Shown here piece by piece: positions 53,392 to 62,617 of a DNA stretch of 64,000 bases. The stretch comes from Oxalobacteraceae bacterium (GTDB lineage: Bacteria > Pseudomonadota > Gammaproteobacteria > Burkholderiales > Burkholderiaceae_D). The notes under the pieces are model-generated. The model worked only from the letters and a program-made list of their open reading frames with translations. It ran no database searches and was not told the DNA's origin. Every line of letters begins with the position of its first letter. The first letter of the stretch is position 1. A program made the position numbers and the translations under genes. The stretch is taken from assembly GCA_025352145.1 (NCBI GenBank), contig JANXTY010000006.1, positions 1 to 64,000 on the forward strand, read 5' to 3'.

Positions 53392-56022
53392 ATGACCAAG
53401 ACCCTCATCATTGCCGAGAAGCCTTCTGTCGCGAACGATATTGCCAAGACACTGGGCGGCTTTACCAAGCATGATGATTACTTTGAATCTGATAAGTATG
53501 TATTGTCATCGGCGGTAGGTCACCTGCTTGAAATCGCGGTACCAGAAGAACACGATGTCAAGCGCGGCAAATGGAGCTTTGCCCATTTGCCGATGATCCC
53601 GCCATACTTTGCGCTCAACCCGATTGCCAAAACCGAATCGCGCCTGAAAGTATTGAATCGCCTCATCAAGCGCAAAGACGTCACCGCCCTGATCAACGCC
53701 TGCGATGCCGGGCGCGAAGGGGAACTGATTTTCCGCCTGATTGCGCAAAACGCCAAAGCCAAACAGCCCGTCAAACGCCTGTGGCTGCAATCGATGACGC
53801 CGGGCGCGATCCGCGACGGTTTTACCCATTTGCGCAGCGATGAAGAAATGCTGCCGCTGGCCGACGCCGCACGTTGCCGCTCCGAAGCCGACTGGCTGAT
53901 CGGCATCAACGGCACCCGCGCCATGACCGCATTCAACTCCAAAGAAGGCGGCTTTTACCTGACTACGGTCGGGCGTGTGCAAACGCCGACGCTGTCGATC
54001 GTGGTCGAGCGCGAAGAAAAAATTAAAAAATTCGTCTCCCGTGATTTCTGGGAAGTGCGTGCCGACTTCGTGTGCGCTGCCGGCATCTACGAAGGGCGCT
54101 GGCTCGATACCAAACACAAAAAGGATGCGCTTGATCCTAACCATGACCCCGAGAAAAAGGCCGAGCGCCTGTGGAGCAAAGCCGCTGCCGAATCCATCGT
54201 TGCGGCCTGCCGTGGCAAGTTAGGTACGGTTACTGAAGAATCCAAGCCGACCACCTCGATGGCACCGGGCCTGTTCGACCTGACCAGCCTGCAGCGCGAA
54301 GCCAACTCACGCTTCGGCTTCTCCGCCAAAAACACCCTCGGTCTGGCGCAGGCACTCTACGAAAAGCACAAAGTCCTAACCTATCCGCGTACCGATTCGC
54401 GCCACCTGCCGGAAGACTACATCAGCACGGTCAAGCAGACGTTGGAGACCGTTGCCGAGAACAACAACTACCATCAGTTTGCTGCTCAGATTCTCAACAA
54501 GAACTGGGTCAGACCGAACAAGAAAATTTTCGACAATACGAAGATATCCGATCACTTTGCGATCATTCCGACCACGATCGCGCCGAAGAATTTGTCCGAG
54601 CCGGAGCAGAAACTTTACGATCTCGTCACCAGGCGTTTCATGGCAGTGTTCTTTCCTGCCGCAGAATTCCAAGTGACCACGCGCTACACCGAAGTGTCCG
54701 GTCATCAATTCAAAACCGAAGGCAAGGTCATGACCAGCCCGGGTTGGCTGGCCATTTACGGCAAAGATGTGATCGACGAAAAAGACGGCGAAAACAGCGG
54801 CACTTTAGTTGCGGTCGCCAAAGATGAAAAGGTCAAGACCGATAAGATTTCCGGCAATGCCCTGGTGACTAAACCGCCAGCGCGCTACACCGAGGCGACG
54901 CTATTATCGGCGATGGAAGGCGCAGGCAAGCTCATAGACGACGACGAGTTGCGCGATGCGATGGCCGGCAAGGGGTTAGGTACGCCAGCCACCCGCGCTG
55001 CCACCATCGAAGGTTTGATTAACGAAAAATACCTGCTGCGTGAAGGCAGGGAAATGATCCCGACCGCCAAAGCCTTCCAGCTCATGACCCTGCTGCGTGG
55101 CCTTGGCGTGAACGAGTTGACTGCGCCAGAGCTGACCGGCGAGTGGGAATATAAATTGTCGGAAATGGAAAAAGGCAAAATCACCCGCGAAGAATTCATG
55201 CGCGAGATTGCGCAGATGACCCAAATCATCGTCAAACGCGCCAAAGAATACGACAACGACACCATCCCCGGCGACTACTCGACTCTGACCACGCCATGCC
55301 CCAATTGCGGCGCTGTGGTCAAAGAAAACTATCGCCGTTTCGCCTGTACCAAATGCGAATTCTCCATGAGCAAAACCCCCGGTAGCCGTCAATTTGAAGT
55401 GGCCGAAGTCGAAGAGCTGCTCAACAAACGCACCATCGGCCCGCTGCAAGGTTTCCGTTCCAAAATGGGCCGTCCCTTCGCTGCGATATTGAAAATCTCC
55501 CGCGACGAAGAAATCAAAAATTTCAAACTGGAATTTGACTTCGGCCAGAACGACGGCGAAGGGGAAGACGGCGAAGGCGTCGATTTCACCGGTCAAACCC
55601 CGCTCGGTACCTGCCCCAAATGCGGTAACGGCGTGTACGAAATGGGCCTCGCGTATGTCTGCGAAAAGACTGTCGCCAAACCCAAAGAATGCGATTTCCG
55701 CAGCGGTCGCATCATCTTGCAGCAAGAAATTTTGCCCGAGCAAATGGCTAAGTTGCTTAATGAAGGAAAGACAGACCTGCTCCCCGGCTTCATCTCACAA
55801 CGTACCCGTCGCCCGTTCAAAGCTTTTCTTGTTAAGGGTAAGGACGGGAAAACGAGTTTCGAGTTTGAAGAGCGCAAGGCAAAAGCGCCTGTCAAGGGCA
55901 AGACTGCGGCTAAAGAGGTTGAGGCTGAGGACGATGCGCCGGTGAAAACGGTCAAGAAAGTGGCGGCCAAAGCGGTGCCTAAAAAGGCCGCTGTGAAGAA
56001 GAAGGTAGCGGCGAAAAAATAG
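53392..56022 (+). CDS. topB: DNA topoisomerase III
   Basis: TopB is a type IA topoisomerase that decatenates DNA through a transient 5'-phosphotyrosine. The 876-residue protein has the TOPRIM domain (LIIAEKPSVANDIAKTLGG, NACDAGREGELIFRL), the active-site Tyr331 in VLTYPRTDSRHL, and two C-terminal zinc ribbons (TPCPNCGAVVKENYRRFAC; GTCPKCGNGVYEMGLAYVCE). The extreme C-terminus is a Lys/Ala/Val-rich tail of the kind that binds DNA. The length and zinc-ribbon tail mark the long TopB form of beta-proteobacteria. The smg–topB order is standard. Confidence 0.95.
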   Translation: MTKTLIIAEKPSVANDIAKTLGGFTKHDDYFESDKYVLSSAVGHLLEIAVPEEHDVKRGKWSFAHLPMIPPYFALNPIAKTESRLKVLNRLIKRKDVTALINACDAGREGELIFRLIAQNAKAKQPVKRLWLQSMTPGAIRDGFTHLRSDEEMLPLADAARCRSEADWLIGINGTRAMTAFNSKEGGFYLTTVGRVQTPTLSIVVEREEKIKKFVSRDFWEVRADFVCAAGIYEGRWLDTKHKKDALDPNHDPEKKAERLWSKAAAESIVAACRGKLGTVTEESKPTTSMAPGLFDLTSLQREANSRFGFSAKNTLGLAQALYEKHKVLTYPRTDSRHLPEDYISTVKQTLETVAENNNYHQFAAQILNKNWVRPNKKIFDNTKISDHFAIIPTTIAPKNLSEPEQKLYDLVTRRFMAVFFPAAEFQVTTRYTEVSGHQFKTEGKVMTSPGWLAIYGKDVIDEKDGENSGTLVAVAKDEKVKTDKISGNALVTKPPARYTEATLLSAMEGAGKLIDDDELRDAMAGKGLGTPATRAATIEGLINEKYLLREGREMIPTAKAFQLMTLLRGLGVNELTAPELTGEWEYKLSEMEKGKITREEFMREIAQMTQIIVKRAKEYDNDTIPGDYSTLTTPCPNCGAVVKENYRRFACTKCEFSMSKTPGSRQFEVAEVEELLNKRTIGPLQGFRSKMGRPFAAILKISRDEEIKNFKLEFDFGQNDGEGEDGEGVDFTGQTPLGTCPKCGNGVYEMGLAYVCEKTVAKPKECDFRSGRIILQQEILPEQMAKLLNEGKTDLLPGFISQRTRRPFKAFLVKGKDGKTSFEFEERKAKAPVKGKTAAKEVEAEDDAPVKTVKKVAAKAVPKKAAVKKKVAAKK

Positions 56023-56122
56023 CCGCACGTTTAGGCGTGATCACTGTAGAGAAGTGTACGGATTGAGCGCCTAAAGATGCCGACTTACTGAGCTTCCCCT
56101 CAACAGAATAGATATCTCTCCA

Positions 56123-57508
56123 ATGAATTATCCGATAAAAATTACCGCGTTCTTTGCGTTCATCCTGCACGCCACCACTCCCGCCGTTGCAGCTGAGCCC
56201 TTTAGTTGGGAGAGGGCGCCCAAAATCGTCGCTTCCATTAAGATGCCCCATTTTTTCAGCAAAGATTATCTCATTACGGAGCATGGCGCCGTGGGGGATG
56301 GCGTATCGGACTCCAGACCTGCCATTCAAAAAGCGATCGACCTGGCCAATGCAGGGGAAGGCGGACGCGTGGTCATTCCCAAAGGGACCTGGTTCAGCAA
56401 AGGGCCGATTCGTCTCAAAAGCAACGTGAATCTTTTTCTGGAAGAAGGCGCCACGCTTACGTTTAGCGATAAGGAAGAGGACTATCTTCCCGTTGTGCTA
56501 ACGCGTTGGGAAGGCACCGATGTCTACAATTATTCTCCTTTTATATACAGCTACATGTCGTCTAACGTGGGGCTAACAGGAAAAGGTCGCATCGATGGCA
56601 ACGCGAAAGCAATCCTTGCATGGCACAAGCAACAGAGGCCGGATCAATATTTGGCGCGAAAAATGGGGGCCGAACAAACGCCTCTTCCTCAGCGCATCTT
56701 TGGTCAGGGACATTTACTGCGTCCGCCGCTGGTGCAATTTTATGGCGGCAGCAATGTATTGATACAGGATGTCACGCTCAACAATGGCGCATTCTGGATG
56801 ATTCACCTGCTCTATTGCGATAGCGCGACCGTGCGCGGCGTTACTGTAGACAGTCACCATTCTAATAACGATGGCGTCGATATCGAATCGAGTTCCAATG
56901 TCTTGATCGAAGGCAGCACGTTCAGTACCGGCGACGACAGCGTGGTACTCAAATCAGGGCGCGATGAAGATGGTCGTCGCATAGGTCGCCCGACCGAAAA
57001 CGTGGTGGTGCGCAAAAATAGCATGACAGGCCATAGCGCACTGGTGATCGGGAGCGAAATGTCGGGCGGCGTGCACAACATTTTTTTTGAAGATAATCAG
57101 TTGCTCAACGTGCGCTCGGCCATGTATTTCAAATCAAACATCGACCGCGGCGGGATGGTCAATAACGTTGCCGTGCGCAACATCTCGGTCAAGACCGCCG
57201 AGAAGCTCATCCAGTTTGAAACCAACTATAAAGCAGAAAATTTGTGGATCAAAGCACCGAGCACGTTCCGCAATTTTCTCATCGAGGATATCTCTGCTGA
57301 GAACGTTAAACAGGTTGGGGTGGAGGCAATCGGTACTTCTGACGCATTTCCTATTTCGAATGTGCTCATTCGGCGGCTGAAGATTACGCATGCTGCCATC
57401 CCTTTCCGCGTGAAGTTCATTCAAGATTTTGTGTTGGAAGATACTTATATCAACGGCATAAAAATGCCTGAGCATCCGCAAGAAAACACAGCAATAGCCA
57501 CTAAATAA
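56123..57508 (+). CDS. Secreted GH28 polygalacturonase-like enzyme
   Basis: The 461-residue protein has a signal peptide (ITAFFAFILHATTPAVAAEP) and a right-handed beta-helix of glycoside hydrolase family 28. Catalytic motifs are in order: NNDGVDI (NTD-like), STGDDSVVLKSG (the DD pair), GHSALVIGSEMSGG (GHG-like) and the late YFKSNIDRGG (RIK-like). An N-terminal GAVGDGVSDSRPAIQKAID is typical of the longer, exo-acting bacterial members. It should attack galacturonan in plant pectin outside the cell. It is 100 bp after topB and should have its own promoter. Confidence 0.88.
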   Translation: MNYPIKITAFFAFILHATTPAVAAEPFSWERAPKIVASIKMPHFFSKDYLITEHGAVGDGVSDSRPAIQKAIDLANAGEGGRVVIPKGTWFSKGPIRLKSNVNLFLEEGATLTFSDKEEDYLPVVLTRWEGTDVYNYSPFIYSYMSSNVGLTGKGRIDGNAKAILAWHKQQRPDQYLARKMGAEQTPLPQRIFGQGHLLRPPLVQFYGGSNVLIQDVTLNNGAFWMIHLLYCDSATVRGVTVDSHHSNNDGVDIESSSNVLIEGSTFSTGDDSVVLKSGRDEDGRRIGRPTENVVVRKNSMTGHSALVIGSEMSGGVHNIFFEDNQLLNVRSAMYFKSNIDRGGMVNNVAVRNISVKTAEKLIQFETNYKAENLWIKAPSTFRNFLIEDISAENVKQVGVEAIGTSDAFPISNVLIRRLKITHAAIPFRVKFIQDFVLEDTYINGIKMPEHPQENTAIATK

Positions 57509-57739
57509 ACTGGGCCCCTAAATTGGCGATAGGCATCGATGCCGTTCTCCCCGGTAGGGGGGAGTGGCCTAAGTGCTAGTGAAATGGTTTGATGAAAGTC
57601 AATTGCAGCTTATCTGACAGTGGGGAATGAGTAATGATGAATCTATTTTTTCGGTATTGACAGTTTGCCTGTCTGCGTTTGTGGAGACCAGGCTTCGAGT
57701 AGTTAAATTTCCTATCCTTTACCCATTTTGGGAGAAATC

Positions 57740-58558
57740 ATGAAAAAGTTTTTCACTGGTTGTACGGTCACAGTATTAGGTGTATTGATTGCAGGTTCTG
57801 CGGCCTATGCCGATGTCAAAGGCTATGCGCAAATCGGCGCAAGCACGACCAATGGTCCTTGGCAAACCCCCATTTATGGCTATGTTTTTGACTCTGGATC
57901 GAAACCCAATTTGAACATCATTGGCGTAGCTGGCTACTCGGATACCGGCATTGGTATTTACGGCGGGTCCGTGAGAGGTTATGGCCTGAGAGCGCACAGC
58001 GCATATGGATTTGGCATTTATGCGACGTCGGTCACTACCGACGCGATCAATGCGTCAACCACTAATGGCAATGGTCTGTATGCCATATCCGATGCCGGTA
58101 ATGGTGTGGTAGGCATATCGAATAGTGGAATTGGCGTAAGCGGTAAATCAACCTTCACTGCGGTAAGTGGCGTTTCAGTTGCGGGCAGCGGTGGCGTTTT
58201 TCAGACAGCGAATTCCAGCGGAATGCCGGCACTGTTGGTGACGTCTACCGATGCCAGTAATCCAACGGCAGCAACTTTCAACGGCAAAGTGCTTGTGAAC
58301 GGTCCTTTGCTGGCACAGAAAAATGGTGGCAATGTTCCACACAGTTGTTACAACAAGAGCGTCAGTGGTAATGCGACTTTGCTTGGCGTACCTGTTTATC
58401 TGCAAGTATGTGCTCCGGGAGAGATCGCGATATCTACAGGCGGCGCTTGTTGGACGGGTAGTTTGGGTGGCGTATTTTCGGTGGGTTCCGGCCAGGCTGG
58501 AATTTTGTGTACTCAAGCGTCACAGATTACTGTGTCCGCTACGTGTTGCCAAATCTGA
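57740..58558 (+). CDS. Secreted glycine/serine-rich repeat protein, unknown
   Basis: The 272-residue protein from ATG 57740 (SD GGGAG) has a signal peptide (VTVLGVLIAGSAAYA). The body has irregular Gly-rich repeats of short strands (TGIGIYGGSVRGYGLRAHSA, then NGNGLYAISDAGNGVVGISN, later VSVAGSGGVFQ) as in phage tail fibres and beta-helical surface proteins. The C-terminus is Cys-rich (six Cys in the last ~70 residues, ending SATCC). It may be a secreted adhesin-like protein. No family was recognised. Confidence 0.6.
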   Translation: MKKFFTGCTVTVLGVLIAGSAAYADVKGYAQIGASTTNGPWQTPIYGYVFDSGSKPNLNIIGVAGYSDTGIGIYGGSVRGYGLRAHSAYGFGIYATSVTTDAINASTTNGNGLYAISDAGNGVVGISNSGIGVSGKSTFTAVSGVSVAGSGGVFQTANSSGMPALLVTSTDASNPTAATFNGKVLVNGPLLAQKNGGNVPHSCYNKSVSGNATLLGVPVYLQVCAPGEIAISTGGACWTGSLGGVFSVGSGQAGILCTQASQITVSATCCQI

Positions 58559-58615
58559 TCAGTTCAAACGCTATCTAAGCTATCTTGATTAACAGGACTT
58601 ACGCAAAGTCGATCA

Positions 58616-58640
58616 GTAGGGTGCGCCCCGCGCACCCTAC
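58616..58640. repeat. Palindromic element GTAGGGTGCGC–CCC–GCGCACCCTAC
   Basis: A perfect 11-bp inverted repeat with a 3-base loop lies at 58616–58640, preceded by ACAGGACTTACGCAAAG (58591–58607). Short palindromes of this GTAGGGTGCG type are dispersed repeats or remnants of insertion elements in many genomes. No T run follows, so it is not a clear terminator. It lies in the 394-bp gap 58559–58952, which holds no gene I can support. Confidence 0.8.
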
Positions 58641-58855
58641 ATTGGATTGCATTCGTCTCATACGCACAATGTCACTCACTAACCTTACACACTTCAGAGG
58701 GGGAAACTGCTGATCGAAAAAGCACTTCTCATAGGAGAGTTGCCTCTTATCTGATCTGGTGTCCTATCATTTTCTTGAGTCGATAGCATGCGGTTCTTCT
58801 TGATGAAATTGGGCGAACTCTTAGTTTAGGGAAACGCAAATTTAATCGCTAAGGG

Positions 58856-58889
58856 TTTAATTCCCCGCCGCTAGCTACGGGGAATTAAA
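58856..58889. repeat. Hairpin TTTAATTCCCCG / CGGGGAATTAAA
   Basis: A perfect 12-bp stem closes a 10-base loop (CCGCTAGCTA). It lies 64 bp after the stop of the outer-membrane protein gene on the minus strand and may end its transcript, although no long T run follows in that direction. Confidence 0.75.
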
Positions 58890-58952
58890 TTTACTCAAGT
58901 CAGTGATAGGCAATCTATGTTTAAGATTTTGGTTTGATTCTTGAGGCGGGTA

Positions 58953-59600
58953 TTAGAAATAATAATTCCCAAATATGCCGATGTGATCGCCACTATACGA
59001 ATTTGTAAAATTATTAATCGTATATTTTTTTGTGATGGGCGAGTATGTGGCACTCTTATTTTTATCTTTGTAGGTTTCCTTGACACCGCGAAGCTTGACG
59101 CCGAAATGCGGGTTAACGAAATACTCTGCTTCAACGACACCACTGGTCGCATTTTGGTAGCTTTGGGAATCAAATTGGGTGGAGGCCGCACCGCTGGCGT
59201 TTAATTTTGCGCTACTAACGAACCGTACACCCCCACCGATTCGCCATTGTTGGTTCGCATGGTAATAAGCCAATAATTCCACAGGAATGCGATCAAAACT
59301 TGCCTCGCCGTTAGAGGCATCTGGGGTGAAATGAATATGGTAACCGACTGTGGCTTGAGCAGAAAATTGTTCATTGAAGCGGTAATCGCCCCCTGCCAAT
59401 AATTGTAAGCCACCACCTGCAGTAATATTGGTTGATTTCCCATCGGTATATTGAACCGAAGTCAATTTATCGCCTCCCCCAGTAATGCCTGCACCTAGCA
59501 CCCAGCGGAATGGTGCTTTAGGCTGGTCAGGGATGTTTTCACCGAAAGCCGGTGCGATTAAAAGGGTTGAGATAGTTAAGCCGATAAATATTTTTTTCAT
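58953..59600 (-). CDS. Outer-membrane beta-barrel protein, small
   Basis: The 215-residue protein has a signal peptide (IFIGLTISTLLIAPAFGE) and about eight predicted strands rich in Gly, Tyr and Phe (FRWVLGAGITGGGDKLTSV, VGYHIHFTPDASNG, WRIGGGVRFVSS), ending in GIFGNYYF with the C-terminal Phe expected for BAM insertion. It resembles small OmpW/OmpA-like or PagP-size barrels. No specific family is recognised. Confidence 0.7.
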   Translation of the reverse strand: MKKIFIGLTISTLLIAPAFGENIPDQPKAPFRWVLGAGITGGGDKLTSVQYTDGKSTNITAGGGLQLLAGGDYRFNEQFSAQATVGYHIHFTPDASNGEASFDRIPVELLAYYHANQQWRIGGGVRFVSSAKLNASGAASTQFDSQSYQNATSGVVEAEYFVNPHFGVKLRGVKETYKDKNKSATYSPITKKYTINNFTNSYSGDHIGIFGNYYF

Positions 59601-60033
59601 GATGTTTGTTGAAATGGGAAATGTAGTGAGGATGGGTTCTTGCAGGCTAGATTTTACATTAAATACACAAATGTTTAAAAATTCAGCGATTAGGCAACTT
59701 GCAATGACTTCCTAATTACGCATTGATGCTACGTAGCTGCTTAGATAGTATGGGGAAAAAATAGCGGCCAAACGGCCATTTCAAGCGCATTACTACGGGA
59801 TTCGAGGGGGGAAATTCTCATCAATAAAGGCGAATAGTCCCTAATCTCAACCATACATCGCTCGCAAAAGCACAGCGTCTTCTGGCTAACGCGTTGTCGG
59901 GGCAGGGAACTTTTCCGGTAAGCTGATCTCTCAGTCTTGCGTCATGGATTGCGCTGTAAAGTTCCCCCTTTCCTTATCGCAGATAAACTTTGCTAGCCCA
60001 CTATTGCTAAACATCCAAAAAAATTATACGACT
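59601..60033. other. Intergenic region between divergent genes
   Basis: The 433 bp between the outer-membrane protein gene and the formylglycine-enzyme-like gene carry both promoters. I see no clear repeat, terminator or RNA. The plus-strand frame is open from 59944, but the residues before 60034 lack family features. Confidence 0.5.
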
Positions 60034-60810
60034 ATGCGCCTCATTATTTTTCTCTTCCTCCTTCTGCAAGCCGGCGCTCAATTGAGTGCGGCGGAGATCG
60101 CCCCCGTCAAGCTGGACTGGGTGTTAATCGAGGGGGGGGAATTCCAAATGGGGGCGGAAATCGAGAGCCAGGATATGGGGCGATCGATTCATCCGGTGCA
60201 CGAGGTTGAGGTGGACAGTTTTCGCATCTCGCGGTTCGAAATTACTGTCGCTCAGTATCGACAATTTTGCGAAGCCACGAAGCACCGCATGCCTGAGCCA
60301 CCATCTTGGGGGTGGCGTGAGGACAATCCGATAGTCAATGTCAGTTGGTATGATGCGCTAGCTTTTGCCCATTGGGTGGGTGGGCGTTTGCCGACTGAAG
60401 CGGAATGGGAGTTCGCCGCCAAGGGCGGCAACAAAAGCAAAGGTTTTCTTTTCAGTGGCAGCAACGATCCTCTTGAGGTTGGCTGGGTACGCGGGAATTC
60501 TGGAGGTTCTACGCATGCGGTGGGTACATTACTGCCGAATGAGCTGGGCCTTTATGATATGACGGGCAATGTCTTTGAATGGTGTGCCGATTGGTGGGAG
60601 GTTTCCTATTATCAGCATAGTCCCAAGAAAAATCCGGTAGGGCCATTGACGGGAAAGTATAAACCTGCCAAGGATGGCAGTTGGTTTTACAAGGAAGGGT
60701 GGATTGACTTCCCCGTCATCCGATATCAAATGCCGCCTTTTGGAGGGACTGATGGCGTTGGAATTCGTGTAGTGCGAAGTGCGCTTGACGAGTCGGTAGT
60801 CGAGCCGTAA
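60034..60810 (+). CDS. Secreted formylglycine-generating-enzyme-fold (SUMF1-like) protein
   Basis: From ATG 60034 the protein has 258 residues with a signal peptide ([19 protein letters not shown]). The fold shows the standard marks: [10 protein letters not shown], the metal-site region [34 protein letters not shown], the [16 protein letters not shown] motif and [14 protein letters not shown]. It lacks the paired active-site cysteines of true formylglycine-generating enzymes, so it is more like the many bacterial members with structural or binding roles. It should be periplasmic. Its gene lies between an outer-membrane protein and the acetylesterase gene. Confidence 0.82.
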   Translation: MRLIIFLFLLLQAGAQLSAAEIAPVKLDWVLIEGGEFQMGAEIESQDMGRSIHPVHEVEVDSFRISRFEITVAQYRQFCEATKHRMPEPPSWGWREDNPIVNVSWYDALAFAHWVGGRLPTEAEWEFAAKGGNKSKGFLFSGSNDPLEVGWVRGNSGGSTHAVGTLLPNELGLYDMTGNVFEWCADWWEVSYYQHSPKKNPVGPLTGKYKPAKDGSWFYKEGWIDFPVIRYQMPPFGGTDGVGIRVVRSALDESVVEP

Positions 60811-61258
60811 TGCTATAGCCATTTCCCGTCTTGGGAATTTCAGCAGCCAATAGCGTAGTTTATTGCCTTGCGCCTCACGAATCGTAACGACGCAACCATC
60901 GATTACGCTTGTGTGTCGTGCTTGTCGGGTAAGTCAGCCCAAGGTGTGTTTGATAAATATTTTCACCCGATCGAATCGTGTTCTTTCCGGGTTAATTTAA
61001 TCGCCAATTTTTAATTGGCGCCAAACCTTGCAGTGTTACAGGGGATTCTCAATTAATAAGAACAAAGATTGGGTACGTTTGCCGATCCTGATCCTGTATT
61101 TTTTCAGCGATGCGGATGAAGTTGGGTTAGGCTAAACTAGCGCGGTTCGATTGAAAAAAATCACAATTAAAGAGCATTAATCGAATCCGACCAAATCGAT
61201 ATGGGGCCGTACGATCCCCTATTTTTTGGTATTCCAATCACATGAGGCGACACCCGTC
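60811..61258. other. Intergenic region before the acetylesterase gene
   Basis: The 448-bp gap holds a perfect 8-bp hairpin CGCCAATT–TTT–AATTGGCG (61002–61020) without a T run, and an AT-rich stretch at 61130–61190 that probably holds the promoter of the acetylesterase gene. No open frame with family features was found. Confidence 0.5.
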
Positions 61259-62401
61259 ATGAAAACAAAAAGAATTCCAAACCATATTATTTGCATCGTC
61301 ATTTTTGCCGTCATCCTTAGTTTCTTTATGTTGCAGGCCAAAGCAGCGCCTGTGGTTTATCTAGCAGGCGACTCCACGGTGATGAGCTACCGCGCCAGCT
61401 ACCATTTATATCCGCAACAGGGATGGGGTGGTAGGCTTCCCGATTACTTTAAGGCGGGGGTGTCTTTCACCAATAAGGCAATTGGCGGACGGAGCAGCAA
61501 GAGTTTTGTGGATGAGGGAAAACTCGCAGGTATTCTCAGTGTGATCCAGCCGGGTGACTATCTGTTCATTCAATTTGGGCATAACGATGGGAACAGCAGC
61601 CTGGCGCTGCACACCGATCCGTTTACTACTTATAAAACTTATTTGGCGATGTACATTGACGGTGCTCGCCAATATGGCGCGACGCCGGTGTTGGTTACGC
61701 CGATGGGACGGAGAAATTACGATAGTACCGGCAAGTTTAATAATGATTTCGTTGATCGTGTCACTGCGATGAAGCAGCTTGCTACCGAGAAGAATGTGAA
61801 GCTCATTGATCTCAATGCGAAGAGCATCGCCTTCTATAATGGCATTGGCGCGCCCGCGACGGGAGATGTCTTCCTCTGGCTCGCTGCGGGTCAATATCCT
61901 AATTTCCCCAACGGAATATCAGACAATACGCATTTCCAAGAATACGGCGCGGGCCAACTGGCGCGACTGGTAGCGCAGGGTATCGAAGAGAACCAGTTGG
62001 GCATCGCCTCATTGATCGGTGCAATTACTTATCCGGCCGAAGCTGCAGTGCTTTCTGGAACTGGCACGATCCGTGAGAAGACCAACGCAGGTTGGCAGGG
62101 GCAGGGCTATGTGAACTTCCCCACCACCGGCGGTACGCTTACGCTAAATAACGTCATCGGGGGTACAGGAGGGGCCAAAACCTTGCGCATTCGATATGCT
62201 CTCGGCGCAGCGGTTGCCCGTACAGGTCAGTTGGTCATTAATGGTACCGCGACTAACATCACATTCACCCCTTCAGGTACGTGGACAACCTGGGTCACGC
62301 AGGATGTGGCAGTAACCCTCAAGAGCGGTACCGCGAATACGATTGAGCTCAAATCAACTGGCGGGGATCTCGCGAACATCGATGACTTAACGGTTCTCTA
62401 A
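61259..62401 (+). CDS. Secreted rhamnogalacturonan acetylesterase-like SGNH hydrolase with CBM35-like domain
   Basis: From ATG 61259 the protein has 380 residues with a signal peptide (IICIVIFAVILSFFMLQAKA). The SGNH/CE12 hydrolase has block I YLAGDSTVMS (Ser), block II GGRSSKSF (Gly), block III IQFGHNDGNSS (Asn) and the late DNTHFQEYGA (Asp–His). It removes acetyl groups from pectin rhamnogalacturonan in known members. The C-terminal ~125 residues (AEAAVLSGTGTIREKTNAGW ... VTLKSGTANTIELKSTG, then NIDDLTV) match CBM35 carbohydrate-binding modules. It complements the GH28 and PL22 genes nearby. Confidence 0.88.
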   Translation: MKTKRIPNHIICIVIFAVILSFFMLQAKAAPVVYLAGDSTVMSYRASYHLYPQQGWGGRLPDYFKAGVSFTNKAIGGRSSKSFVDEGKLAGILSVIQPGDYLFIQFGHNDGNSSLALHTDPFTTYKTYLAMYIDGARQYGATPVLVTPMGRRNYDSTGKFNNDFVDRVTAMKQLATEKNVKLIDLNAKSIAFYNGIGAPATGDVFLWLAAGQYPNFPNGISDNTHFQEYGAGQLARLVAQGIEENQLGIASLIGAITYPAEAAVLSGTGTIREKTNAGWQGQGYVNFPTTGGTLTLNNVIGGTGGAKTLRIRYALGAAVARTGQLVINGTATNITFTPSGTWTTWVTQDVAVTLKSGTANTIELKSTGGDLANIDDLTVL

Positions 62402-62545
62402 TCTCCTCTTTGCATAAGTGACGTGAGCCCTTGTTTGTTTCTTGGTGTGCAAGAAAATTTTCTTCGTTTTTTCTTCGATTAGTTTCAGGGTCAGCAAGGC
62501 GAGCATCACCGATACAAAATCGGAGTTGCCGAGGTCTTATTTAAT

Positions 62546-62587
62546 GCGAAATAAAAAAGGGGCCATCATGCGCCTTTTTTATTTCGC
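62546..62587. terminator. Bidirectional Rho-independent terminator
   Basis: GCGAAATAAAAAAGG (62546–62560) pairs with CCTTTTTTATTTCGC (62573–62587) around a GGCC-containing loop, with A and T runs in the stem. It ends the acetylesterase gene (plus) and the TMEM175-type gene (minus). Confidence 0.88.
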
Positions 62588-62617
62588 TCCTTTGCGCCGA
62601 TATCTTGCCGTTGGAGC

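Noticed and set aside
53506-55970. Long open frames on the minus strand opposite topB (up to 255 codons)
   Set aside because: They are shadows of the GC-biased topB codons and show no family features.
57530-57570. Possible terminator hairpin CTCCCCGGTAGGGGGGAG after the GH28 gene
   Set aside because: The stem is short and no T run follows.
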